Positions 1 to 8,741 are shown, counted from the stretch's first letter. The stretch: DNA of 40,169 bases from Scytonema sp. RU_4_4 (GCA_012031965.1 JAAUSC010000044.1:1-40169), one strand, 5' to 3'. The notes: generated from the sequence alone by a model not told the origin. Translations and numbers: made by a program.

Positions 1-527
1 GAAAGATCCAGACTCCTCCTCCAAACGAAAAGCACAAAAGGTACGCACCACCAACTCGTGCAAAGATTGGCAAAACCATCACAGATAGCTAGCTCTTTAA
101 ACTTCATTTGCCGTTGCATAACCGCAGTATGAGAACCTGCTCCCGCACCAATTAAAAAGACAATCGCTGAAAAAGCACTCAGGGGAAATAGCACAGGTAC
201 ATTAAAGAATAGAGAAAGTGGAAAACCTGCAAGAGTTTGCAAGAGAAACAAACCGATAGATATGTTGACACCCAAACTGTAGACAGTATTGACTATCTTC
301 TTATCATCTAAGCCTCGATGCACGAGAACTTGGGCGATCGCCACATCCCTAAACAGAACTGAGAAATTGGTCAGGATCAAGACCATTGCCCAAATGCCAA
401 AGTCTTTTGGTGACAGTAGGCGAGCCAGAATGACTTGAGAAAATAACTGGGCAACTTTGCCAAGAGCAAAGCTCACAGTCATCCATAGACTCGCTTTAAC
501 TATCTTTGTTGAGTTGGCTTGAGTCAT
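1..527 (-). CDS. Wzx-like polysaccharide flippase, N-terminal part, apparently frameshifted
   Basis: Partial gene leaving the left edge of the window. It opens with an ATG at 527 and reads MTQANSTKIVKASLWMTVSF. The start is followed by the LARLLSPKDFGIWAMV segment typical of MATE-fold lipopolysaccharide/O-antigen exporters (Wzx/RfbX, polysaccharide biosynthesis C14-type families), and then by alternating hydrophobic helices. Such proteins flip lipid-linked repeat units across the plasma membrane. Up to about base 62 the frame is convincing. After that the open frame becomes Trp/Arg-rich, whereas a one-base shift restores a family-like glycine-rich segment ending GGGVWIF. I infer a one-base insertion in the TTT run near 58-62 (a mutation or an error close to the contig edge). 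It is the last visible gene of the minus-strand exopolysaccharide operon, 95 bp after the GT4 gene. Confidence 0.75.
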   Translation of the reverse strand, partial: MTQANSTKIVKASLWMTVSFALGKVAQLFSQVILARLLSPKDFGIWAMVLILTNFSVLFRDVAIAQVLVHRGLDDKKIVNTVYSLGVNISIGLFLLQTLAGFPLSLFFNVPVLFPLSAFSAIVFLIGAGAGSHTAVMQRQMKFKELAICDGFANLCTSWWCVPFVLFVWRRSLDL

Positions 528-622
528 AAAGTTGGAGGGGGGTTGTACCGTTTCACTTTAAGGTTGATACGATTAGAGCGCAGGGGAGAAAAGATTTGTA
601 TCACCAATCTCGTGAAATAGTA

Positions 623-1831
623 TTAGGAATCTTCGTAGAGCATTCGGTGGGGGGTGGTACGAGTCGCCAGTTCCTGACCCCTGCTACCAAGCCGCTGACG
701 TAGTTTCTCATCTGCACACAACTGGCGTAGCATTGCTAAAACTTCCTCTGGAGAGTTTGGATCTACTAATAAACCAGTTTCTTTATCTAGGACAGCATCC
801 TCCACACCTCCTACTTTTGAGGCTATGACAGGTTTACCAAAGTAAGCTGCTTCTAGGTAAACAATTCCAAAGCCTTCAATGCTTTTCACCTTGTTATCAA
901 AGAAGGTCAATAGCGAGAACAAATCACAAGCGGCGTAATATCCAGCTAATTCCTCATCAGGTACATATCCCGCGAAGATGACTCGTGAGGTAACACCCAG
1001 GTTTTCAGCTAATTGCTTGAGTTCAGACTCCATTGGACCTCGACCGCAGATTAGGTAGTAGACATCAAGCCCTTCAGCTAACAAGGCTGGCAAATGCTCA
1101 ATGACACGATCAAAGCCTTTGCGTCTGACCAATCGCCCTACCGACAAGATAGCGATCGCCTTTTCAGGAATTTGATGTGTCTGACGTATCTTAGTCCGTA
1201 GGAGATTTACCTGCTTCAGACTTTCCTTGCCAAATTTTTCAGGTCTGACAGTTGGGTGAATAACGTGGGTAGGACGCTTAACTTGAAAATGGTCTTTAAG
1301 GTAATTACGAGTGAAATTACTATTGCAAATAATTGCTTCAGTATGCTGAAGCGTCCACTCAAATAGCCAGCGAAAAACATGGTTTTTCTGCGGACAAAGG
1401 ACATCATTGCCATGAAGGTAAATAAAACACTTGACTGGTAACAAATAGCTGAGCAGTAACAGGGCAGGAAAATCGTAGCCGTGACACCATTCAATGTAGC
1501 GGTAGTGGTAGCGTTGATACAGCCAAATGCTTAGTATGACTGACCAGAACATATTTAGAATTTGTTTGAGCAAGCCCCCTAACTTACCAAGACTGGATAT
1601 GACAGGCATTGACCACCGGTATATCGCAAACGGTTGCGTGTGATCAAACGCTTGGTCTCCTGCACAAGCAGACGTTAGAACTATGACGCGATCAGGATCT
1701 TGAAGGCAGCGATTGTAGACATACTCCTGAATACCGCCTGCATCGGGAAAAAAGACACGGGAAATAACCAAAATATCTGGTCGTTGGGACTGCTCTGTGG
1801 TGGAATTTTTATGAAGTAATAAATTTATCAT
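623..1831 (-). CDS. GT4-family glycosyltransferase
   Basis: A 402-aa GT-B fold retaining glycosyltransferase that probably adds one sugar to the lipid-linked exopolysaccharide repeat at the inner face of the plasma membrane. The N-terminal acceptor domain begins with FFPDAGGIQEYVYN, including the Gly-Gly loop. The C-terminal nucleotide-sugar domain begins at about residue 228 with LSVGRLVRRKGFDRVI. It contains the E-x7-E motif (Glu319 and Glu327 in EGFGIVYLE), followed by GKPVIASKVGGVEDAV. Length and motifs are normal for GT4 (RfaB/WcaI-like). It lies between another GT4 gene and the flippase on the same strand, so the operon context supports a polysaccharide role. The donor and acceptor sugars cannot be read from the sequence. 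Confidence 0.9.
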   Translation of the reverse strand: MINLLLHKNSTTEQSQRPDILVISRVFFPDAGGIQEYVYNRCLQDPDRVIVLTSACAGDQAFDHTQPFAIYRWSMPVISSLGKLGGLLKQILNMFWSVILSIWLYQRYHYRYIEWCHGYDFPALLLLSYLLPVKCFIYLHGNDVLCPQKNHVFRWLFEWTLQHTEAIICNSNFTRNYLKDHFQVKRPTHVIHPTVRPEKFGKESLKQVNLLRTKIRQTHQIPEKAIAILSVGRLVRRKGFDRVIEHLPALLAEGLDVYYLICGRGPMESELKQLAENLGVTSRVIFAGYVPDEELAGYYAACDLFSLLTFFDNKVKSIEGFGIVYLEAAYFGKPVIASKVGGVEDAVLDKETGLLVDPNSPEEVLAMLRQLCADEKLRQRLGSRGQELATRTTPHRMLYEDS

Positions 1832-1879
1832 TAAAGCATCGTAAAATTACGCTTATTTCTACTGATGTGAATGTCTGAG

Positions 1880-3064
1880 CTAGATAGACATGACTGATAG
1901 CAAGTTTGTTTGATTGGGTACAGCGAGTCCTGTAATTTCTATCATTTTTTGTGCGTAATTAATAATACTGCACTCTGACTCTACCCAATTGCTTCCCTTA
2001 AGGAGCAGTTTAGATGTATTCGGATCAGTGCTGACGCGAACAATTGTCTGGGCTGTGGCTTTGGGATCTGTTGAGTCAACCATCCACTCAGGCGCGAAAT
2101 GATTTAAAATTTCCCCAATACCCCCAGTTGTACTGCCAATGACAGGAACACCGCAGGCGATCGCCTCTACAACAGTGCGTCCAAAGGGTTCTCTAGGGGC
2201 GAGGGTAACTACAACTGAAGCGTGTTTGTAGTAATCTTCAATGGCAAACGTGGGAGGTAAGATAGTCAGACAATCGGCAACGCCTGCATTTTCGGCAGCT
2301 TCTAGCAATGCTTGAGTATTGATTTGACCGGGCGATGGATCTTCCCCCACTATCACACTGTGGTAAAAATGTCCATTTGCTTTGAGATGCGCCAACACTG
2401 GAATCAAAGCACGTAGATTTTTGTCATTAACCATTCCTGGCTGACTGATTCGTGATGGAGTCAGGATGAGCTTTGCCCCAGATTTGAGAATCGGTTGTAA
2501 CGGGGCTGGAGAAGTGGATGAGACCTGGTTATTAAAACGTTGTGTATCGACAGGTTGATAGAGAATTCCTCGAATATTGGGCATCAACCGCTGAATATGT
2601 CCAGCAGTGAAACGGGAATTACACATAGCTTGTGGAGCCAGACAAGTAAAGGTTATCTTTCTCAACCAGTAGCCCAAATGATTGTATGAAAGTGCCAAGT
2701 CATGACAGAAGTGATAAACAGGACGACCACTCAGACGAAGAAAAGGAGCAGCCAACAGAAGGGTTGGTAGCAGAGCGCGTTCAACGCAGTTGTCCAACAA
2801 TAACGGGTAGTCCTTTGGTTGCTGATTTACCCATTGCAGTGCGTGTCTCAAAAATTCAGGCTTGCTCTTAGCTGAGATAAGTTGCAGGTAAGCGCCTTGC
2901 CCTGCTTGTTGCAAGTAATTCTCCATAATCGAGCCAGAGCGAACCAAAACACAGAATCTTTCAGCAGCATTACACTCTTCTAATCCTTTGATTAACAACG
3001 AAAGTGTAATGAGTGTTCCTCCAAGGGTATCGCAGACTCCTGGCAAGATGATCAGTTTACGCAT
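1880..3064 (-). CDS. GT4-family glycosyltransferase
   Basis: A second GT4 enzyme, 394 aa from the ATG at 3064. I prefer this ATG to an in-frame TTG at 3082 because a GGGAG Shine-Dalgarno sequence sits about 8 bases before it. The start also overlaps the last 8 bases of the upstream polymerase gene, suggesting translational coupling. Visible motifs are the N-terminal LIILPGVCDTLGGTL loop, ILTPSRISQPGMVNDKNL at the start of the donor domain, and the E-x7-E motif in EPFGRTVVE followed by GVPVIGSTTGG. It probably transfers one sugar during assembly of the lipid-linked repeat unit. It differs clearly from its GT4 neighbour, so it is not a recent duplicate. Substrate unknown. Confidence 0.9.
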   Translation of the reverse strand: MRKLIILPGVCDTLGGTLITLSLLIKGLEECNAAERFCVLVRSGSIMENYLQQAGQGAYLQLISAKSKPEFLRHALQWVNQQPKDYPLLLDNCVERALLPTLLLAAPFLRLSGRPVYHFCHDLALSYNHLGYWLRKITFTCLAPQAMCNSRFTAGHIQRLMPNIRGILYQPVDTQRFNNQVSSTSPAPLQPILKSGAKLILTPSRISQPGMVNDKNLRALIPVLAHLKANGHFYHSVIVGEDPSPGQINTQALLEAAENAGVADCLTILPPTFAIEDYYKHASVVVTLAPREPFGRTVVEAIACGVPVIGSTTGGIGEILNHFAPEWMVDSTDPKATAQTIVRVSTDPNTSKLLLKGSNWVESECSIINYAQKMIEITGLAVPNQTNLLSVMSI

Positions 3065-4415
3065 GAAGCATGCTCCCAGCAATAGGGTTTGAATTTGTTT
3101 TTAATGCTGCACATAAAATGAGGATTAATGGAGTCGTTGATTCAAGTTCCATGACACTAAATGTGATAGTGATGTAGAGAATTATCAAAAAGCTACAGAT
3201 TGGTCTATTTTTCCGTGTTTGATAGAACCATAAAAGTAGAGAAATCCAAAAGGTGGCAAAAATGCTAGTACCCAGAAAACCAGAACGATAAAGTAGAGTG
3301 CCTAAGAGAAAACTGTGAGAGCCAACTTGTGCAGGTGCATATCCAGGTAAAACTGTTAGTCCTGGAACTCCGCGACCAAAAACAAAATCTTCTGATTCAT
3401 TTGTAATTGCTTCCCACGTCCTTTGATAAATTAAGGCACGGACTTCTGTTGAATCAGCGCGGGCATTACCCGTAGACTCTGCCGTATTAATAAAGGTGTT
3501 AACGATAAAGTCGGTTGCAGGTGGAAGGGAAAATAAAAGAAAACTTACCACTGCGATGAGGCAGAATATCAACCAGCTTTTCACTCTTTTAGAATTGACA
3601 ATTAGGAAACGGATAATGAGTATCAGGGGAAATGTAATCCAGTTAGAGCGAGTTGCACTGAGAAAGAGCACAAAAGTACAACCCAATAAAAGCACAACAG
3701 ACCATGAACGGTTCTTCAGATCCAGAGCTAGTAGACCCATAAACCCTACTAAGAGAGCAAGTGCTTCTGGACCAGGAAAGAAAAAGCTGAAACGAGCTAA
3801 TCCTGTAGCAATTTTATCATCTGGCAAATAAGGCATGAGGTAATTAGTATTTCCAACTCCAGGAATAAACCTCTGTGCCTTGTCTGTCAGTTGACCAAAC
3901 AGAGAAAGAGGCGGATTGTAGTAAGGTGCTCCCAAAATTAACTGGGCAACAATCCATACAAGAAACATCTGGACAACCAAGATTGAAAACGCCCAGCCTA
4001 CAACTTCTATACGTATACGTATATCTTTACTTTGGCAGTACCAAATAACTAATCCCAGACAGCAGAAACTGGCAATGGGAGCCAACAAAAAACTCGGCTT
4101 GACCTCTGGACTGTTAAAACTTGTACAGATAGCTCTATATAAACCAAATGCAATAGCTGAAATGACGCTCAGGCTAGGAGTCTTTAGATCTAGTGTTCCG
4201 TTACAACGTATTTCATAAATAGCAACAACTGTTAACCATATTGGAAGGATGTAAGCCCATCCAATGACCCACCAGAGGGGTGTGAGAACAATACATACAC
4301 AAAAGAATCGTTCTGCTTGTGTCAACACTCGCCAACGAATGACACCTCTCGATATGAGGCTTGGCTGCTCTTCTACTCTACATGAACGAGCAAGTAAATA
4401 CTTTTGCTGTTTCAT
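3057..4415 (-). CDS. Wzy/O-antigen ligase-like polysaccharide polymerase
   Basis: A 452-aa polytopic membrane protein with roughly ten to twelve hydrophobic segments. A long extracytoplasmic loop (about residues 300-365) contains RTWEAITNESEDFVFGRGVPG. It is followed by the GSHSFLLGTLLYRSGFLG segment, which resembles the Wzy_C/WaaL region where a conserved His and Arg act on undecaprenyl-linked glycans. An earlier LSATRSNW motif is also typical. The expected role is polymerisation of flipped repeat units at the periplasmic face. The stop codon overlaps the next GT4 gene by 8 bp. The start overlaps the stop of the BY-kinase gene by 4 bp (ATGA), a strong sign of one co-translated operon. Sequence conservation in this family is low, so polymerase versus ligase is not decided. 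Confidence 0.82.
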   Translation of the reverse strand: MKQQKYLLARSCRVEEQPSLISRGVIRWRVLTQAERFFCVCIVLTPLWWVIGWAYILPIWLTVVAIYEIRCNGTLDLKTPSLSVISAIAFGLYRAICTSFNSPEVKPSFLLAPIASFCCLGLVIWYCQSKDIRIRIEVVGWAFSILVVQMFLVWIVAQLILGAPYYNPPLSLFGQLTDKAQRFIPGVGNTNYLMPYLPDDKIATGLARFSFFFPGPEALALLVGFMGLLALDLKNRSWSVVLLLGCTFVLFLSATRSNWITFPLILIIRFLIVNSKRVKSWLIFCLIAVVSFLLFSLPPATDFIVNTFINTAESTGNARADSTEVRALIYQRTWEAITNESEDFVFGRGVPGLTVLPGYAPAQVGSHSFLLGTLLYRSGFLGTSIFATFWISLLLWFYQTRKNRPICSFLIILYITITFSVMELESTTPLILILCAALKTNSNPIAGSMLHA

Positions 4416-6457
4416 GACTTAACCTGGGAATTGTCGTGCTTGTAAACGTACCCTTCAGCCCGTTGCTCGACACCATTGAGTACCAAACCGAAAATTTGGG
4501 CATTGTGGCGCGTCAGTTGTTCCAAGGTTTCATGCACCATATGGCGATCGCTGACTCCCAACCTCACGACCAGCAGCACGTTAGCAATGACCTTAGCCAT
4601 CAAAGCCGCTTCGCTGGTTGAACCAACCGGAGCAGTATCGACAATCACGTAATCGTAATGACCAGCCCTTTGAACAGCATCAAGATGCCTTTCAAATTCC
4701 CCTCGTGCCACAAACTCCATCACTCTAACGTTTTGCATGGGTGCAACTGGCAGTAAATCCAATCCTGGGCTAATTTGCACTGCTGTAGGCAAAGCGTTTA
4801 TCTCACTTGGCAAAGCATGATTAAAATGGTGACTCAGTTGAGCTTTATGAAAATCACCATCTACCATGAGCACCCGAAAACCTAAAACCACTAGAGCCGC
4901 TGCTAGCCCAATACTTACCGTTGTTTTGCCTTCTTTGGGCGTTGAACTACTCACCATCAGGCGACGGTTTTCTAGTGACATTAAGCTAATGGTTGAAGCC
5001 AGCCGTTGAAACTCTAGTTCTGTCTCCGATATGACTTTCAATCCCACAGCAGGAGATTTGAAACAAGGAATCCGCACGAGTACGGGCAGTTCGATTTCTT
5101 GCAGATCTTTTGGCTTGAGGAGTGGGTTGCGAGACTCCAAAAATGAGATAAGGGCAAGGCTACCAAAAACTGATGTCAAAATGCTACCAAGAATAATCAA
5201 AGAGAGCTTAGGACTTGTAGGTTTAGGGTTAACAGTGGGTTGATCCAAGACTTGCGTATTTGGGTAGGAATTAAAAGCGCTAATCTTGGCTTGCTCTAAC
5301 TGAGCAACAATTCCTTTGTAGACCCCTTCAGCAAAATCGTATTTACGTTGCAGATCTAACAACTGAGATTGTTGGGTGGAGATGACTTTCAGCTCTGTTT
5401 TCAAGCCCTCCACCTGTTTTTTAATAATCATTGCCTGCCGTTGTAGCGCTCTACTCTCACCATCTGCCTGAATGAGCTCTGCAATTAAGTCCATAGTGGT
5501 ATCCTTGAAGTTATTACCACCAAAGCTGGTATCTACTCCTTGATAATTTGGCACCACCGCAGCAATCTGTTTGTTCAGTGCAGTGACTAATTGCTGACGC
5601 TGTTCTAGTAAAGATTTGATAGTGGGGTTTTCCTCAGTAAGCCCTCCCCTGTTAACTGCAATAGCAGCGTTCACTTCTGATAATTTTTGTCGAATTGTCT
5701 GGTACTCTTTGTTCTGGCTCAAACGTAAAGAGTTGATTGCCTGCTGCGGACTCAACCCAAGTCGTTGGCTTAACGCTGTGGAACGAGTCGCCCCTGCTCG
5801 CGCTTGGGCGAGTATCTCTGCCTCTGTCGTTGTCAAGGTCTTGATAGCTTCAACCAAATTTTTGGTTTGATTCTCGCTACTAACCAAACCTGTAGCTTGC
5901 TTGAACAGTGCCAGTTTATTCTTTGCTAACCCCAGGTTGCTTTCAGCTTGTTTGAGCTGAGTTTGGCTGAACTGCTGCTGAGCATTTGCCGTACCCTGTC
6001 GGAGTTCATTCAAACGACGATCATAGCTCTTGAGCAGTCTTTCTGACCTTTGTTTAGCGAGTTCGGATAGAGAACCTTTAACTTCTAACCGAATTGTTGT
6101 GGACTGGTCAACAGGCTTTACCTTGAATAATTTCTTGTAACTATCAAGGCTGGAAAACTTATTTTTTTCAGGGTCAGATAACCAGATAGGACGAATCACA
6201 TCATCGCTTGTGATAATGGAAGTTTGAACATGGAGCGGGTTGAGCTCGGTAGTAAAGGCAATTCCTTGATCTTTTAGTTGTCCCAACGTTCCCAAACTTG
6301 CATCTAAGTTTGTTGTGGTATCCGGCAAAATAATCTGAGCGCTAGCTGTCCAAGTTCGAGGTGAAAATGCAGCAATCATAGCTGCACACATAGGAATAGT
6401 AATATTTAACCCCAATAGGGGAAGCCAGTGCTTTTGTATAATTGCTGTTACCTTCAT
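4412..6457 (-). CDS. Wzc-like polysaccharide co-polymerase with BY-kinase domain
   Basis: A 681-aa chain-length regulator and tyrosine autokinase of the Wzy-dependent pathway. An N-terminal membrane segment (about 12-32) and a second one (about 418-440) bracket a large periplasmic Wzz/coiled-coil region rich in Gln, Leu and Lys. The cytoplasmic domain carries Walker A (SSSTPKEGKTT, about 503-513), Walker A' (LMVDGD, about 530-535) and Walker B (VIVDT, about 604-608), the signature of bacterial tyrosine kinases. The C-terminal tail holds only two tyrosines (670 and 672 in EGYVYKH), fewer than the cluster in E. coli Wzc. Kinase and co-polymerase are fused, as in proteobacterial Wzc. The gene overlaps the polymerase gene by 4 bp and sits 157 bp after the PssE-like gene. 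Confidence 0.92.
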   Translation of the reverse strand: MKVTAIIQKHWLPLLGLNITIPMCAAMIAAFSPRTWTASAQIILPDTTTNLDASLGTLGQLKDQGIAFTTELNPLHVQTSIITSDDVIRPIWLSDPEKNKFSSLDSYKKLFKVKPVDQSTTIRLEVKGSLSELAKQRSERLLKSYDRRLNELRQGTANAQQQFSQTQLKQAESNLGLAKNKLALFKQATGLVSSENQTKNLVEAIKTLTTTEAEILAQARAGATRSTALSQRLGLSPQQAINSLRLSQNKEYQTIRQKLSEVNAAIAVNRGGLTEENPTIKSLLEQRQQLVTALNKQIAAVVPNYQGVDTSFGGNNFKDTTMDLIAELIQADGESRALQRQAMIIKKQVEGLKTELKVISTQQSQLLDLQRKYDFAEGVYKGIVAQLEQAKISAFNSYPNTQVLDQPTVNPKPTSPKLSLIILGSILTSVFGSLALISFLESRNPLLKPKDLQEIELPVLVRIPCFKSPAVGLKVISETELEFQRLASTISLMSLENRRLMVSSSTPKEGKTTVSIGLAAALVVLGFRVLMVDGDFHKAQLSHHFNHALPSEINALPTAVQISPGLDLLPVAPMQNVRVMEFVARGEFERHLDAVQRAGHYDYVIVDTAPVGSTSEAALMAKVIANVLLVVRLGVSDRHMVHETLEQLTRHNAQIFGLVLNGVEQRAEGYVYKHDNSQVKS

Positions 6458-6614
6458 AGTCTGACACCTTAATGACTACTTTGTATGAGCACTAACCCAA
6501 AAAAACAACTACCACGAAAAGTGTTGTGTTTGATATCTTAGGATGATCATTCATGTTCTTACGTTTTTGCTACAGAAGATTTGCTGAAAATTCATGAATT
6601 AAGTATGAAACAGC

Positions 6615-7124
6615 TTATGAGATCCACTGGTATGTTTGCTTTTCTGGGGGATATTGGGTCAAGAGGTATTCTGTTAGCTTTGGACCATTGAAGAGTTTCC
6701 CCTGAAAATGAGGCGGTGGCTGTAAAACGACTTTTTCAAGTTCTTGAAGAGACAAAATACTTTGAATCCTATAAGATGCGACTGATTGAGCAAACCATAA
6801 CTGATGATCATCAACATGTTCGCCGTAGCGTTTCAGTCGTGGTATCAGAACAAAATGTGCTCCTCGCTCTGCTAACATTTTTGTGGAACCTTGTCCTGCA
6901 TGGGAAATAACTAAGCTAGAAGCATCCACCAACTTGGTTAACTGCGCTGAAGTTACCGTTTGTTCTAACGTTACCAAAGGATGTCCTGCTACTGGCGAGG
7001 TGTCGCTATTACCGTACTGTAAAAAAACAGGTTCTGAAATCATGCCACGTTCTAGCAGTATGCTCAACCAAATAATTGCTCGGTTAAACTGAAAAGATAC
7101 GGTTCCAAGTGTCATGATAATCAT
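6615..7124 (-). CDS. PssE/Alg13-like glycosyltransferase catalytic subunit
   Basis: A 169-aa protein matching the C-terminal, UDP-sugar-binding half of GT28-type enzymes. LVISHAGQGST and LIPRLKRYGEHVDDHQ are the hallmarks shared by bacterial PssE/EpsF-type proteins and eukaryotic Alg13. It has no membrane anchor and is expected to work as a heterodimer with the product of the adjacent PssD-like gene, whose stop codon overlaps this start by 4 bp (ATGA). The pair probably adds the second sugar of the repeat unit. An in-frame ATG three codons later (MTLGTV) is an alternative start. The sequence supports the family; the sugar is not known. Confidence 0.9.
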   Translation of the reverse strand: MIIMTLGTVSFQFNRAIIWLSILLERGMISEPVFLQYGNSDTSPVAGHPLVTLEQTVTSAQLTKLVDASSLVISHAGQGSTKMLAERGAHFVLIPRLKRYGEHVDDHQLWFAQSVASYRIQSILSLQELEKVVLQPPPHFQGKLFNGPKLTEYLLTQYPPEKQTYQWIS

Positions 7125-7570
7125 GATGCATATCCTTTGAATATAGCTTTAGAGTATTTTTCGCATAGTTCTGGCCATTGAACATAAAACTCGTCAGATA
7201 TGAGGTAAACTAACCTCCCGGAAATACTTAATTTTTTAGCACGAGAAATACTTTCGATGTAAATGAATTTCATGCCCAAAAGTTTAGCTAGAAATCCAAA
7301 ATTTACAGCAATGCTCGCCCCCGTTGAAATAATCAAATCGGGTTTTTCAAGACGGAGAATTCTTAACGTTTCTGGAAGATTAAGTATGAAAGTCAGTAAA
7401 TTTCTTGGAGCTTGATAAGGTAACCAATACACTTTCTCTGTATCTTCAAGGATTGCAGTATCTTTCTTATAATCAGTCACCCACACTCTCTCATGTGATG
7501 ACCAGAAAGATTTAAGACTTTTCATGGTCGAAAAGTGACCTCCAGAGGTGCATATTAGCAGTAACTTCAT
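7121..7570 (-). CDS. PssD/Alg14-like glycosyltransferase anchor subunit
   Basis: A 149-aa partner of the following PssE-like protein. It carries the Alg14/PssD landmarks: LLICTSGGHFSTM at the N-terminus, PDLIISTGASIAV in the middle, then FIYIESISRAKKLSISG and a C-terminal QWPEL. In this family it supplies the acceptor-binding N-terminal half of a split GT-B enzyme and recruits the catalytic subunit to the membrane. An AAGGA sequence about 11 bases before the ATG could serve as ribosome binding site. It is the first gene of the minus-strand exopolysaccharide operon. The long intergenic region containing the tandem duplication lies directly upstream, so the operon promoter should be there. Confidence 0.9.
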   Translation of the reverse strand: MKLLLICTSGGHFSTMKSLKSFWSSHERVWVTDYKKDTAILEDTEKVYWLPYQAPRNLLTFILNLPETLRILRLEKPDLIISTGASIAVNFGFLAKLLGMKFIYIESISRAKKLSISGRLVYLISDEFYVQWPELCEKYSKAIFKGYAS

Positions 7571-7831
7571 GCCGTTTAATTCCTTATGGTAGATAACACA
7601 AAATGTGCCTGATAGAGCAAATAGTTAGTGATACACAGTATTTAGCAATTTTTATACAAAACTTAGTTTTTTTTATACAATGAACAACACAAAAGAAAGG
7701 ATGCTTTTCCTTTGCAATGACATTTATATACCAAGTTCATCATCTCAAGCTTTATTCTTCTGCTAATTTTTTACTGAAAATTTTGCGGAGAAAAAGTTCT
7801 TTTATATACATATATTCAAGGAAGTGATGTG

Positions 7832-7885
7832 ATGAAAAAATTGTTTTTATTTTTACTGATTTCTATATACATACATATACAATGA
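7832..7885 (+). CDS. Possible 17-aa hydrophobic micropeptide, copy 1
   Basis: ATG-initiated 17-codon ORF reading MKKLFLFLLISIYIHIQ, preceded by AAGGAAG about 8-14 bases upstream. A two-lysine N-terminus followed by a hydrophobic run resembles a tiny membrane peptide or leader peptide. The region is extremely AT-rich, so such an ORF can arise by chance. The main support is the good ribosome-binding sequence and its retention in the duplicated copy. It matches no family I recognise. Confidence 0.25.
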   Translation: MKKLFLFLLISIYIHIQ

Positions 7886-8007
7886 ATCTTTGACTTTTGT
7901 TTTAATTTATACCTAAGTTTTGTCAAAACTTTAAATAGCGTTTATAAAAATGAAAATTTTGCGGAGAAAAAGTTCTTTTATATACATATATTCAAGGAAG
8001 TGATGTG

Positions 8008-8061
8008 ATGGAAAAATTGTTTTTATTTTTACTGATTTCTATATACATACATATACAATGA
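8008..8061 (+). CDS. Possible 17-aa hydrophobic micropeptide, copy 2
   Basis: Second copy of the micropeptide ORF within the 176-bp duplication, identical except Lys2 is replaced by Glu (MEKLFLFLLISIYIHIQ). The ribosome-binding-like AAGGAAG is conserved. With only one change falling in the ORF, the copies are too young to show selection on the reading frame. Confidence 0.22.
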   Translation: MEKLFLFLLISIYIHIQ

Positions 8062-8174
8062 ATCTTTGACTTTTGTTTTAATTTATACCTAAGTTTTGTC
8101 AAAACTTTAAATAACGTTTATAAAAAAGTCAAAGTATTCTGTATTGACAAAATAGGCTTTATGCACAGATAGTC

Positions 8175-8741
8175 ATGCTAGATTTTGAAATGGGAAAAGC
8201 AGAATTACGCAAATCGCTTCTCAAAACACGTCAATCATTATCCGCAACAGACTGGAAACAAAAAAGTCATCTTATCTGCCAAAACCTTTTAACCTCTCCT
8301 CAATTTCACCGAGCAAAAACAATACTCGCTTATTTCAGCTTTCGCCAAGAACCAGACCTGAGTTTGTTATTTACAGACACTTCTCATCGTTGGGGTTTCC
8401 CTCGCTGCGTTGGTAAATCACTTAGCTGGCATCTTTGGACACATCAAGATGTCGTAATAACCGGTGCTTATGGTATCTCCGAACCCCATTCCGATTCACC
8501 AATCATCGCTCCTGCGGAAGTTGATTTAATTCTTGTTCCTTGCGTTGCTTGCGACGAACAAGGATATCGCTTGGGTTATGGTGGGGGATATTATGACCGG
8601 ATGCTGAGTTCTCCGGAATGGACAAACAAGCCAACCATAGGTATTGTGTTTGAATTTGCCTATTTACCTGAACTTCCTATTGATACTTGGGATAAACCGT
8701 TGCAGGGTGTATGCACAGAAAAAGCTCTTGTTTATCAATAG
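8175..8741 (+). CDS. 5-formyltetrahydrofolate cyclo-ligase
   Basis: A 188-aa enzyme that converts 5-formyltetrahydrofolate to 5,10-methenyltetrahydrofolate with ATP, recycling an inhibitory folate in the cytosol. The family signature GYGGGYYDRML near the C-terminus is present, with the upstream Pro-Cys/Asp region VDLILVPCVACDEQG. The N-terminal KAELRKSLLKTRQSLS helix is also typical (YgfA/MTHFS). Length is normal. Either the ATG at 8175 or the in-frame ATG at 8190 (MGKAELRK) could be the start; neither has a clear Shine-Dalgarno sequence. It stands alone, divergent from the exopolysaccharide operon and convergent with the HEAT-repeat gene, whose end is only 44 bp away. Confidence 0.92.
   Translation: MLDFEMGKAELRKSLLKTRQSLSATDWKQKSHLICQNLLTSPQFHRAKTILAYFSFRQEPDLSLLFTDTSHRWGFPRCVGKSLSWHLWTHQDVVITGAYGISEPHSDSPIIAPAEVDLILVPCVACDEQGYRLGYGGGYYDRMLSSPEWTNKPTIGIVFEFAYLPELPIDTWDKPLQGVCTEKALVYQ

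Larger units (their letters stand above)
7775..8126. repeat. 176-bp tandem direct duplication
   Basis: Two head-to-tail copies, 7775-7950 and 7951-8126, with exactly the same length and only two substitutions (A7835/G8011 and G7938/A8114). Each copy contains an AAGGAAG ribosome-binding-like sequence, a 17-codon ORF, and a short inverted repeat AAGTTTTG-T-CAAAACTT (7915-7931 and 8091-8107). The near identity implies a recent duplication. It sits in the presumed promoter region of the exopolysaccharide operon. Confidence 0.95.
7571..8174. other. AT-rich divergent intergenic region
   Basis: About 600 bases between the divergent exopolysaccharide operon and the folate gene. It is very AT-rich and mostly occupied by the 176-bp tandem duplication described separately. 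Promoters for both directions should lie here, but I cannot place them with confidence. A TTGACA at 8144-8149 is the best -35 match for the rightward gene, without a convincing -10. Confidence 0.5.
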
